From NCBI RefSeq assembly GCF_004193775.1, contig NC_041016.1, positions 9,697,395-9,761,394 of the forward strand: 64,000 bases of DNA. Direction: 5' to 3'. Below the pieces are notes generated by a model. That model saw only the letters and a list, made by a program, of their open reading frames with translations, did no database searches and was not told where the DNA came from. Below are positions 11,578 to 26,904 of the stretch, piece after piece (position 1 is the first letter of the stretch; every line of letters starts with the position of its first letter). Position numbers and translations under genes: made by a program. Origin of the DNA: Glycine soja. Its lineage: Eukaryota; Streptophyta; Magnoliopsida; Fabales; Fabaceae.

Positions 11578-12672
11578 GAAGTGAGGGGAAATTAAGGGTC
11601 CACTAATTGGCAAAGGCGGCAACCAAGCCTTGGTTGTAACAAATAGTTCCATCAGATAAAGCCAAAGCTGCCTGGGTTTTACAGGTAGTCTATTTTGGAT
11701 TTTCTTCCCTTGGAAAAGGTGAATCCCTCTCCCCACACAGACAACTTCTCATTTCAAATTTCCCATCACATTTTTTCATCCTTCAGTTACATGTAACATG
11801 AGGTGTGTCTCTGTCAAATTTCCTTTGTTGAAACTTAATGCTTTTTTATATTACTGTGCAGACTTTAAGTAAGCTTTAATGATTACAATTTTAAATTGAT
11901 TAGCACAATTAGTTTAATTAATTTTATTATTAATACATGCACTACAATGCTAGCAAAAGGGTCAACGACTTAGTGTGATCAATTTCCAGACGAGGCCAAA
12001 ACCATTCAATAAGACAAGGCCAGAGTTGCAGTGAGCGTTTGATGCTGGGTCCGTTTCTCCCATAACCAAAGCTGGATCAAATATGGACAAATGTGATCAG
12101 GAAACTCATACTCCATTACCATCAAACAGTACTTAATATAATAGAAAAATTTGTTCAGTGTCCATCAATGGATATGATTAAACTAACTCTAGCCGTTGTA
12201 AGCATGTTTCATCCTTTAAACTATAGTAACAATTTAATAATTAAGCGAAAACAACTTTACTAAGATAAGACAAAAGGCCTTATTTTACTTCTTGTTTTAA
12301 GCAACATAATATATTTTACTTCATGTGAGTACTAATTAATCCCAAGTTAGCTAGCTTTATCACAAATGTTACTCTCAACATTGTGGACCTCAAATTAATT
12401 AACTTTGTTACTCTAATTAATCTTTCAAGCAAATAAAATAAATTCTAATTAGCTCTCATTAATTATATATAAATGTGTAGCTGTAAATAGGGAAATTACG
12501 GTGGACCCAAAAGATTAAAAAGGCTTTCATAGTTTCAATGTGGTCTCAAGATATATCCCTGCTTAATGCTAAATTAATGAGGGAGTTGGGACCATTAATC
12601 CGTTTAGTCATTGCATTTTTTGAAAGAACTTAATAGGGGCATTTGACCAATTAGGGAGGACCACAACTCCAC

Positions 12673-13863
12673 CGGACCGTGTACAGAGTGAGACGTTAGG
12701 CCACAGTCTTAGGTTCCCGTTCTTTTTCCAATATACTAGTTACTATGTAATATTATAGTCTATTCAGTAAAAAAAAATGTAATATTATAATTTCTCTTAA
12801 TTATAGATAATTGCTACAGACCCAAAAAAAGGGATTGCTCGCAGACTATTATTACCATTAATAGTGATTATAATTGGAATAGCATGTACCATTGTATAAT
12901 TGATTATTATAATAATTATTAATTGGTTTGTTTCAGATTTTGAATGGTAATTGATTTTTTTTTGTAATCCATCGACTCATTGTAAGAAAGAAGAAACAAA
13001 TTCTAATTAATTCAGAGTTCGATTGAAAAATAAATAAAATCTAACCTAAGAATTGTTTTCCCCTAGATACATGCACGGTTACCTCTTAAATTAAGAAATC
13101 AAAAGACAAATTTACTTATTTTAAGTGCCTATAAAATTGCAACGGAAAGAATAAAACTAATTAAAATTATATGTTTGATTTTTACTTCTAAGTTATAACG
13201 GATAGAATATTTTAAAATTGTATACATAGAATTGTTATTTTAATTTGTTTAGTTCTATCATCTTCTCTCTCTTTTTCTTGCTATCTTTGTATTCTTTCAA
13301 AGACTTGAAGTGATTTTTCAAAATGGATAATTGATGCTAAATTAGTGGAGTAATCATTGGATAATAGTATTATACAATTCTTTTTGTATTGAGGTTCTAT
13401 CATTTTATTATTTTTTTATTTACTTCACAAAATTCTTTTAAATTTAACTTACAAATAAACAGCATTCCAAATATAATCATTCAACAAATCTATTCTTAAT
13501 ATTAGTGCTTTAATTGCTTAACAAAACCTATAAATTAAACTTAGATATATGTGATGACAATATACATATATAAATTTATTATTCTTAAATAGAGCGAAAC
13601 AAATATAATATATGTTAAATCTAATACAATCATAATATACAAAATAATATTAGAGATTTACAAGTCAATTCAAAATCAAAATACTATTTGAAAGTATGTG
13701 GATAATATTGATCTCATGTCTCAACATAAAAGTGTTAATATAAAATTTACAAATCAAAATCATGGTCATATTTCACTGTCCCAGAATAAAAGGTCTCACA
13801 TAAAAAATATATTACAAAAGAAATATATGTATAATATAAATTATTTACTTAAGTAACATATTT

Positions 13864-13922
<59 letters not shown>

Positions 13923-14163
13923 CATGAGTGAGACAGGACAGGATGAATACTATAACACTCATACATGCATCCATCCCCACAAAAATGGATAAATATCTAC
14001 CCTTATCCTTTGTTTCAATAAGCAAGTAATTATTCTTCCAACTTACAAACACTTTTGTGGGTACTCATAGGATTCAGATCCATTTTGAAATCCTTGGTTT
14101 CATACATAGATAAAAGACATTAATAATAATATTAATTACATAATGTATTAATAATAATATTAA
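12673..14163. other. AT-rich spacer with (AT)n microsatellite
   Basis: No gene is recognised. A (TA)n tract of about 53 bp lies at 13868-13920. This stretch replaces the shorter 1826-2500 segment of the left copy and so is sequence gained by the right copy or lost by the left. Confidence 0.6.
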
Positions 14164-14624
14164 GACTTAAATGTAATTTTGATCCTTCTATTTTTCAAAA
14201 TTTGTAATTTCAATCCCCTATTTTAACATAAAAACATTTAGTTCTCTTATATTTTAAATTTTATAATTTTAGTCTCATATTTTAGAATATAGATATTTAG
14301 TTTCTTAATTTTGTAAAATCTTCAATTTGAGTCCTTTCTTCAAATGGAAAGCATTGACAGATATTAACATTGGCTATGAAGTATTAAACAAATTATTTGG
14401 TGTCACATCAAATTAATTTATTCTTGATCAATACTTTTTGAATTGGATGAAAGGACTAAAATTATGAATTTTATAAAATTGAAGGATTAAATGTCTTTAT
14501 TTAAAATGAGGAAACTAAAATTGTGGAATTTAAAAAGTATAAAAACTAAATGTCTTTATTTTAAAATAAAAAGACCAAAATTACATAATTTTAAAAATAA
14601 AGAGGTCAAAAATACATTTAAGTC
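14164..14624. mobile_element. MITE, TAA target-site family, member 3 (long form)
   Basis: Opens GACTTAAATG, closes CATTTAAGTC (perfect 10-bp inverted ends), TAA on both sides (14161-14163, 14625-14627). At about 461 bp it is twice the length of members 1 and 4. It has no clear counterpart in the left copy, so it probably inserted after the duplication. Confidence 0.65.
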
Positions 14625-14853
14625 TAATATTAATTACAATAAGCATTAATTATAATATTGATTGCAAGAAATATTAATAATAATATTTATTAAAATTTAA
14701 GATAAAAACATAAAAATACTAAATAAGATGATATATTATTAAAAATTAATAATTAAATTTCAAATTTCTTATATAGGCTTATAATACAGCATATATTAAA
14801 AGTAATTAATTAATAATATTGTTAATTATAAGAAATATTAATAATATAATTAA

Positions 14854-15074
14854 GACTTAAATATCTTTTTTATTCTTTAAACTTGGGCAAAATTTTCTTT
14901 TGGTCCCTCAAATTTAAATTAAAAATGAATTTTTGTCCCCTTATTTGAAAGTTGCCCACTTTTTGTTTTTGGACCCAATTATTGATCATTTTGTTTGAAA
15001 ATTGGCTATTCTAAAAATAGAAGAAATAAAAAAAAATCTATTTTTAAATTAGAGAGACCAAAAAAATTTAAGCC
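14854..15074. mobile_element. MITE, TAA target-site family, member 4
   Basis: Opens GACTTAAATATC, closes AATTTAAGCC, with TAA on both sides (14851-14853, 15075-15077). It is about 221 bp. Flanks match those of member 1, so the two are the same insertion carried through the duplication. Confidence 0.6.
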
Positions 15075-15649
15075 TAAAATTAATTACAACAGGTATTAAT
15101 AATAATAATTTAATGTTACCTACACTTTGAGATGACACATAAAAGTACTAAATAAGATTATATTTTTCTAATAATAAATAATAATTAAATATTACATTTA
15201 TTTTATTTTTATAATATAGTAAATTTTTATGGAATATATTTATACTTAAAATATATAATTTTATAATTACTTAATGATAACAATGATTTTTAGCACTATT
15301 AATAATATTAAAATTTATTTTAATTATTATTAGGAATAATAATAATTAAAATAAATATTAATATTATTAATAATATACAAAAAAAACTTAGAAATATATA
15401 TAATATAATATTTTTATGGAATGCCTTTTTATTTAAAATAGAAAATTTTATAATTATTTGGTGAAGATAATGATTTAATAATTTTTAACACTATTAATAA
15501 TATTAATTACAAGCAGTATTAATTATAAATATTAATGATAAGAAGTATTAGCATATATAATACTAATTACACAAAGTACTAATAATCATTAGTTATTAAT
15601 AATATTAATTACAATAAGTAATAATAATAATAATATTAGGACTTAAATA

Positions 15650-15922
15650 TCTTTTTTTATTAAAATTTGAATAAAATTTTCCTTTTAATACCTCAAATTT
15701 ATATTAAAAGTGGTTTTTTGTCTCAAAAAATTAAAAATTACCCAGTTTTGGTTCCTAATTAATGATCATTTTAATCTTTTTTTACTAGATCATCATTTTA
15801 ATCTCTGATAAGTACAAAAAAAGATTATTTTTAAATTAGAGGGACTAAAAAATAGTTTTAAAACTTGAGAGAGAATAAACAAAATTAACTCAAATTTGAG
15901 AGGTCAAAAAGATATTTGAGTC
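15650..15922. mobile_element. MITE, TAA target-site family, member 5
   Basis: Opens GACTTAAATATC and closes GATATTTGAGTC followed by TAA. The left flank reads TAG rather than TAA, a one-base change. It is the likely counterpart of member 2. Confidence 0.5.
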
Positions 15923-17760
15923 TAATATTAATTAGAATAGATATTAAAAATAATATTAATTACAATTTAAGCTAAAAACATAAAAAAATAAGGAATAGTA
16001 TATTCTCCTTAATATAAGGCCTATTCTATAAGGAAATGATTGTCTTTTTTATAATATATTTTATAATAACTTAAGAGAATTATATAAAATACTTAAAATT
16101 CATAAAATACAAAGACTTAAAAAATATAAGAATAAAACTTAAAATTTTAAAATTGTATAAAATTATATAAATAAAATTATACTTTTTGTATATAAAAATT
16201 AACAAAGCACAAAATTGGCATATATAACTTAAGAGAATTATATAAAATACCTAAAATTTGTAAAATGAAAATATTTTTTTAAAAAAGAATGGAATTCAAT
16301 ATTTTAAATCTGTGGATTTTTTTTATCATTTTCTCAATCTGTTGTCACGTGGAGTTGTTTGTTATTATACTAATTGACATGCATTTATTTGTTTGTTTTT
16401 TTGCTTTAAATTGATCTTTTGCTAACAATTTTTTAAAAAAATAAAGTTTTGTCTTCTTCAAATTATCATTAAAATTAAAAACAATAGTATAATAATACAA
16501 TTTAATTCTTATGGTTGAAAAATCAATGCCCCAAATTAATGAGAACACGGTAGAAATTCTCATAAATTTAATGACAGATTATACCAAATTTGATTGAGGA
16601 CTAAATTCTACAAAAGTAAAGGTTAAATTAGTTTTTTTTTTCTCTTTTAATTTATTATTTTGATTTAATTTGATTTTTTAATATTTTATTCAATTTTTTC
16701 TTCTAATGGATTTAATTTGATCCCGTCATTCATTACAAAGTTAAATTTTAATTCACTTAAGGCAATGACACGTTAGATTTCACCGTTATTAAACTTTATA
16801 TTATTCATATGATATAAATTTATACATAATTTAATTTTTTATTTCTGTAATTCACGCATAAGGGTACTATTGTCATTTACAAGTATTTTAGATGACATCT
16901 GGTTATTATATGATTAACCTGAATGAAAAAAATTGTTTTAGAAGTGTAAATTAAGGAGATAAAACAAAATATATTATATCAATTTTTTTTCTTTTGTACT
17001 ATTTTCTCACCAGAAGTAAGAAAATATTATTCCTTCTATTTTCACCTTTGTTTTATTTTTTCACCTTTGTTTTATTTCTCAGTTCTAGTGAGAAAAAAAA
17101 GAAAATTTTCATTTTGTATTATTTTCTACTTTTGGTGAGAAAAATAAATTCTTTAAATTTTTTTCTTTGAGAAGATTTTCAATACCTTTTACAAAAATAT
17201 TATTTTGGATTTTTTTTATTTGAGAGTGTCTTTCAAACACATTTTTACAAACAAACGATGAATAATATAATAATACCAAATTAAACTCATAGTATGAATA
17301 ATTTCATTAGAGAGAAAAGAAAATCTTTGAAACATGAATTCTAAAAGGATAATTTTCTTTCATAAAATTATCCATAAGACTTTTTCTTGTAGGTAGAGAT
17401 GCCAATAGAGGAAAAACAATAGTGCTGATAACATATTAAATAAAATATAACTTGGAGCACAAGAATAGAGAGAAAAAAAATAGAAAAGAGAAAAATTAAA
17501 AAAAAAATTATGTATATTTATTCCAAGAGAAATAATTATTTTATAAATACAAAAGATAACCAAAAGGTAAATAGAAATAAAGATAAGTAATAAAAAATAA
17601 AGAAAAATATAAACATTTAAAAAATTATCCATAACATCAAATAATATAATAGTTTATCATATACTTATCTTACTATTATCTAACTTTTTTCAACTTCCAG
17701 CAAGAAAGAAAAAAACACTTTTGGGAATGTTATTCTATCTTATCCTTGATTATTTAATTA
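15923..17760. other. AT-rich intergenic DNA before the RAB gene
   Basis: It holds a direct repeat of CTTAAGAGAATTATATAAAA about 158 bp apart (near 16069 and 16227) and pyrimidine-rich stretches near 16980-17220. No coding or RNA gene is supported. Confidence 0.6.
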
Positions 17761-17792
17761 GCATAACATCAAATTACAAATGGCGGAACTCC

Positions 17793-17821
17793 TGGGCCTA
17801 GATGGGCCAATGGCATGGGCC
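17793..17821 (+). promoter_or_regulatory. Triple TGGGCC (site II-type) promoter cluster
   Basis: TGGGCC occurs at 17793, 17803 and 17816, followed by CCAAT words, about 600 bp upstream of the RABB1c start codon. TGGGCC/T (site II) elements bind TCP factors in plant housekeeping and growth genes. Three copies in 29 bp are unlikely in such AT-rich DNA. The distance leaves room for a 5' UTR. Confidence 0.55.
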
Positions 17822-18417
17822 AATATCCTAGCCTTAAAACACGTATAGCAAACGTATAATCTTAATTCTTAAGAGAGAAGAAAGAAAGTGACAAGGGAGA
17901 AGGAAGGAACGTGGGAAATATTACCAAGTAACCAGGTTAGTGTTTTTAGGATTAATCATATGTAAGTAAGATTTTTTATTTGATATTTAATTAATTTTTT
18001 TAGAAGATCGACTTATTTTGAAATAAAATGAAACAATAAGTTATAACTTTAAACTTTAATTAAAAAATTTAAGTTGTTGATTTTTATAATTATTAAATAT
18101 TGATAATTTCAATAATTAATCTATAACATGTATTTAAAATTTTAAACTTATAATAAAAATAATCGTAGAATTAATTAATCGGAATATAGAAATCAGAAAG
18201 AGAAAGTGGGTATAGTATAAGGAAAACGTATTCCTTTGGCTCACCTCGCTTTGCTTGGCTTCGCTGGAACTGTTTATAATTTCATTTTGACTCTCTCTCT
18301 CTCTCTGATTGCTTCCTTTTCCCTTTTATTTTGCTCTCTTCTCTGCACAACAATTCCTTCTCATTCCAGATATTCCAACCATCGACCGATCTCAATTCTC
18401 AACCTTAACCTCTCAGA

Positions 18418-21377
<2,960 letters not shown>

Positions 21378-23046
21378 AGAACCTATCCAAACCTATCTGC
21401 GTCAATGTAGTCCTTTATGTCTTCTCTTCTTTTATTTTGGGTTTGGATATGAAGATATATATGTTCTACTTCCATTCATAAAATCAGATAATTGTATAAT
21501 GTTTTCTTTTTAATCTTGACTTTGTTTTGTTGACCTGAACTGATTATTTGTCTATATTTGTGTGCATAGTTAAATTGATTGGTTGCTTCATTCTTCTTAT
21601 AGTGTGTTACTGTGTTAGTTAATTGATCTGTTGTTTCGTTCTTACACTGTGTTTTGTCCTGCTTCGCTAACGCACGTTGGTATTAATTTCCACGTCCAAT
21701 AAGCAGTAGCTAGTATATATTGCTTCAAAAGATGTGTAAGGTGACATTGGATGAGAAACCAAACACGCATTTAGTTGTGTTGAATTTTTTAGTAGAATTG
21801 TTCTTTTGTTGAAATATAAGGTACAACCTTTTTACTCCCAACACTGGCTGCGTTTAGTCGTTTGTTAAAATTTGCATGAATTCTCAATTCTGGGGTGGAG
21901 TAATTTCTAATTTCTCCCGAGAAGATTAGTAAAGGATCTTTTGACTTAACCATCTGAAACAGGTTTGGTTTTTACCATTTAGTTATACTGCACTACAACT
22001 TAACCTTGCGACTGAGAAAGTCAAAGTGTCATTTAAGTCCAGTAAATGCTGAAATACGAAGCTGGTAAAACATTTTTGACACTTAATTACCCAAGACATG
22101 ACGGATGAGCTATTCATAAGCTATTGGTAGAATTCGTTGCAGTTTTACAACAACCTAAATTTCAAAAGACACTTGTATTAAGTATGGTATTTTGCATGAG
22201 AAAAATATATTTGAGACTTAAAATTCTGAACATGAAAGGGTTTGATATACGTTGAAGGATAGTATAAAGTATAAACAAAACAGTACAAATGTGCAATACA
22301 AGGGATTTGATAATCGATGCGCAAAACAAAATGCTTTAGAGGTGAATTGGGGGGTTGGGTTATGAGCCTAATTATGCGTTTTGGTTGTTCTCTATTAGCG
22401 TTGATGTTCAGCCAAATAGATGGATATTTTTAACTTTTTGGGGTATTGCGTGAGATAAGAAATTGTCTCTTGATTTATTTAGTAGAGTAATAAATATTTA
22501 TAACTTTTTAATATCTCTCGCTTTTTTTTATTATGTTATGTCTTAATTAATCATAGAATGAGTATTTTTGTGTAATTTAAATCTTTCCTGTTTTTAGCAA
22601 AATAAATACTGCTTAAAAGAGGAAAGGGACATTAAAGGATTACTAATCCACTTTTTAACGTGTTTCTATGTAAGACTTCTATTTTCGGGTTATCTTTGCA
22701 AGACTTTGTCTCTATTTTGTGGATGTTGCATGATGTTTATAGAATATGTACTTGTACACCATGCAAACAACTTGCTGAGGGTGTTAGGTAACTTCAGTTT
22801 TCGTTTAGTTGCTGAAATCAAACTCTACGTAAGGGACATATTCCCATAACTATACTAATGATGAGAGAGATTACACAAATTAAAACTAATTCTTTTTTAA
22901 ATAATAAGAATAGGCCTCATCAGCGTTAGAGACAATTTTGGAAAACAAAAAAACAAATTAAGAAAAAAATTTCATCCTACCAATTAAATTAAGAAAATGG
23001 ATTCAGTGACTTTGAGAACAAAAAGTTAATGTACCTTCCTTATTTG

Positions 23047-24060
23047 AATTCGGTGACTTTTGAGTGGGAAATTCACCATGACTTTTCCCGTTTATAGACT
23101 ATTGAATTAATTTGATGGCCCGGATTTTGTGACTTGTTTTAAAAGATATTTTTAATTTAATTATTTTATTTTTTATACTTTTAAACCATAAAACATACTA
23201 CCAAGCGCATAAATTAATTAGTACAACCTTATTTTGGTTTAACTAGTGCCTAGAGGTCTCAAGTATTGTCTAGATTGTAAGAAAATTTTAGACAATTATT
23301 AAACTGTCAAAAATAAAATTTCATTGACAAGTAAATTTTTGGCAATAAAGAACTGCCACAAATTTTTTGACCATTTCTTTTTATACTCATCACACATATT
23401 TTTCATTGAAGGCAATCTTTCCAAGCATATATGACTGTTATGAACAATAAAATTTTCTTTGACTGTTATGAACAATAAAATTTTCTTTTAAAACTATTGG
23501 TTAAACTGAAATAACTCTTTACTAATTAATCTACACACTGAATTGTATTTCTATGGCTTAAAAGTATAAAAAAATATATAAAAACTAAAAGAATAATTAA
23601 TTAAAAATCTTTAAAACAAATGACAAATTTTGGACCACCAAATTAATCTAATGATCTAAAAAGAGGTAAAGTTACTATGATTTTTCCTCCACGAAGCCAC
23701 CATATCTAAACTTGTAATTCTTCGTTATTTTTTCATTAAAATTGTTGGCTACTCATTTTTTTGTCTTAATCCTCTGATTCATCAGGAAAAACACGATCTG
23801 ATTAATCTGTAATTCGATCAGAAGATAAATAAAATATGTGCAAGAATTATTTTCGTTGATGATGATACTATTCGAACAATTCAACCTTAACTTTAACATA
23901 TTAATTATTTGTGCTCAATCTCACTTGATTGAACGATTCATTTAAGTTGATGTCATTATATAAATCATTATTTAAGTTACAAATTACTCATACAAAAATA
24001 AGAAAAAGTCTTTGTAAAAAAATGTCACCATAACTTCCTCTCCTCAAAAGTCACCGAATT
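23047..24060. repeat. Perfect 18-bp inverted repeat about 1 kb apart
   Basis: AATTCGGTGACTTTTGAG at 23047-23064 recurs inverted as CTCAAAAGTCACCGAATT at 24043-24060. The match continues imperfectly inward, and a further similar word (CCACGAAGCCACC) lies near 23690. This could mark the ends of a non-autonomous DNA element. I see no target-site duplication and no coding sequence inside. Confidence 0.4.
23433..23488 (+). repeat. 28-bp perfect tandem duplication
   Basis: A unit beginning GACTGTTATGAACAAT and ending TTTTCTTT is present twice without a gap (23433-23460, 23461-23488). It is a recent slippage or repair duplication. Confidence 0.9.
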
Positions 24061-26904
24061 TGTCCCTAAATTAACTAATTTATTTAATCTTAATTAATTA
24101 ACTAATTAGATTTTATAAAGAAAAGAATCCCATAAAATATTATTTTTATAACTCGAATAATTAGATAACTACCGAACTAATACACAGTCACATTTTCTTT
24201 TAAAAAATATATGATGAAAGTTTCAATTGTTAGTTGGAATAAGAGAATTATCACTGTTGGAGGATAGATATGTAGGATCATGGGACTGGGGAAGGGAAGC
24301 AACAGGATCTCCCAACTGCATCGCCATCATTCTCATATTCCCTCCTTTTGGGGTTTATATGTTTTATTTTTTTACCCATACAAATGATGCATCCATCAAA
24401 TCCTGTGAGAAACAAATGTGGGTCATGATTGATAATGCCCTAGTGTAGAGCCGTCAATATTCCTTAGTTCATGAAACTTTATGACAAAGACAACGTATGA
24501 TAATGCCTTAAGGGCAGGGAACTTGTGAAAGCGCCATGACAATGTTTGATCCATTAATTTGAACAACATGATGAGGTTGAGAGACCTTAGGTTGTAATGT
24601 TTTCTAATTTTTCTTTCCAATGCACATGCAAGAATTTCATAGGAGGGATAATTGTGGTGTGATCCATATTATTTCTCTATACTAAGAAAAGAATCGTATA
24701 AACAGCTTGCTCATTGTTCTATGTTCCTTGATGGCCCATTCATCAACTGCTTCTTTATTTTGAGGTTGATTAAAGGAATTTTCTGAAACTATCATGTAGT
24801 AATGGACTTCCTAAAACTATTTTTTTTCTCTCATAATACATTCTAATGAAATTACTAGCTTGTTTGACTGTTATACTGTGTTGAAAATTTATGGTGATTT
24901 TAAAGCTACTATATAATGTGGTGATTTTAAAGCTACTGTTATACTGTGTTGAAAATTTATGGTGAATGTCATTGCATATCCAAACATATTGTACATTGTT
25001 TTATAAAACTACTAGTCGGACAGAAAATATTCCATTGGAAGCATGTCTTAAATTCCAACTAAGAAGACAAAAAATTATCATTTTTCATTGGTTAATGTTT
25101 CTTCCTTTTATAACTTGATGCACATGGCTAAATGATCCTCCAATTTCTAGCTGCCTTATTGGCCTAATGAGCATGTAATAGTCTTGCAAATTCTAAAGAA
25201 TTTAGTTAAAGAACATTTAAAATAACAGGATTAATATCAACACACGGGTCTACCACACATTTAAAATTAAAGGCAAAATAGTCATAATTTTTCTATTTAG
25301 AGTTTTGTCTTTTTTGACATGCAGTTTGCTAAAAGTTAAGGCATAGTGTTTAATTTATATGGTTACAATTGTAATATAATGTATCATAATGGGACATTCT
25401 TAGTCATCAGCCTTCTAAATTAAAATGATATACTATATAACTAAAGCACAAGGAGGAAAAAAAGATCCCTTGACACCAAATGCAACGGAATCATTTATAT
25501 TTTCTTATAAAATTAAATTATTTTACAGTAAAGGAATACGTTACCAAAAACAAAAGCAAATTAAGAAGTCTACATCTTTAATTATTCCTAAGGATTTTTT
25601 TTATTTTAATCCTCTACTTCATGAGGTGAAAAGAGTCATATTAATTTCATCATATTAATTACTTGTATCCAATCCTTAAAGATTAAATTTGCATAATATA
25701 TTAAGAAATGATACAGTACAATAAAATAATTAATATAATTGTAAGATTTTTTATTTGGAAAAATTAAATTAAATATAAGAAAATTTATAACCATTCATAT
25801 GAATAATTCATATGTACTGTTCATATATACTATTGAACCAATTAAATTAGACTCTTTACAAGATCTAACTCAGTTATCAATCCTTTAAAAGAAAAAAAAA
25901 ACTCAGTTATCAAATTAAATTAAGTTTAAGTTTTATTTAAATGTGAACTAATATTAATAATGTGAACTTTAAAAATATTAGACATTCATTAAAAAAAAAT
26001 ATTAGAGGCACTGTCTACTCAAATAACGCCAAATTCCAAGTAAAAATTAATTATAGGCTTAATATTAGTAATATATAATAAATAATTTATATATTCCTAT
26101 AAATTTCCTTAATATTTTATAAAAATATTAAATAAAAATAAATATATTTAATGTCTTAAAAACATAAAAAAATCAAATACTTGCCATATAGCACAAGCAA
26201 GAAGATTACATAGTAGATGGATTTTATAGGATCTTTATATATAAAAAAAGATAGATTTTTATAGGAGAATTTAAAATTATCCAAAAAATAAATAAATAGA
26301 AATATATGAAAAAATAATTATTGTACTATTTCATTTATTGATTAATTGATTTTTTTGCACAATATATAGTAAATTCTAGATAGAAAAAAAAATTATTATT
26401 TATTTCTCCCCCTATCATCACCATTTTGTACCATCTTTGTAGTGCTATGATGGTTGCCATTGCCATTGTTCCAAAATCCCCATCCTTTGGTCGTTGCAGC
26501 TATTTTTTAAATTGGATGATGCAAAAACGCAAATTGTTGATTAAACCACCTTCTTCTTCTCTTCACACGAATTCCCTCTAGCACTCGTCCAAGCAGAGGA
26601 AGAGAGAAGAGGAGACCAAGACAAGAAAAGATAGAAACATAGGAGAACAAAGAAACAGGTATGTGTTAAAAACCACCATTTTTCTCTTTTCTTTTTTATT
26701 TATTTATTTATTTTTCTGGGAATACTAAGCTGGTACGAGGAAACACAGAACAAAGTCCCAAGTAGCAGTGAAGAGGAGGGAAGAAAAAGGTGGCACCATA
26801 ATCAATCTCAGATCTCACAATCAGAACCTCCCCAGATCCCATCTGATTGTTTGTTCATTCACAATTTATATTTTTAGCCTTAATTTTTTGGTCAAACAAA
26901 GTTT

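Larger units (their letters stand above)
11024..12672. repeat. Right copy of duplicated MIR160 block
   Basis: Matches 86-1825 in order and orientation. Homology starts at ATCTCCTCATATCT, directly against the last coding bases of the raffinose synthase remnant, so the block edge is a rearrangement breakpoint. Hairpin arms are intact here and altered in the left copy. Upstream sequence (11170-12672) is also conserved, and an AG acceptor-like site (TTGATGATGCAG on minus, near 11215) suggests the primary transcript may be spliced. Confidence 0.85.
14640..15960. repeat. AT-rich duplicated block, right copy
   Basis: Counterpart of 2500-3700. The best-kept part is 14653-14860 against 2520-2720. Later parts match in short blocks separated by indels. 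It carries MITE members 4 and 5 at positions equivalent to members 1 and 2. Confidence 0.7.
21378..26560. other. Intergenic DNA between RABB1c and VCS
   Basis: The first few hundred bases are the RABB1c 3' UTR and flank. The rest is AT-rich with no recognised gene. It contains the inverted-repeat pair at 23047/24060, a 28-bp tandem repeat at 23433-23488, and a direct repeat of TGTTATACTGTGTTGAAAAT (24869 and 24938). The 5' UTR of VCS probably begins near 26570, where a GT donor at about 26657 suggests a leader intron. Confidence 0.6.
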
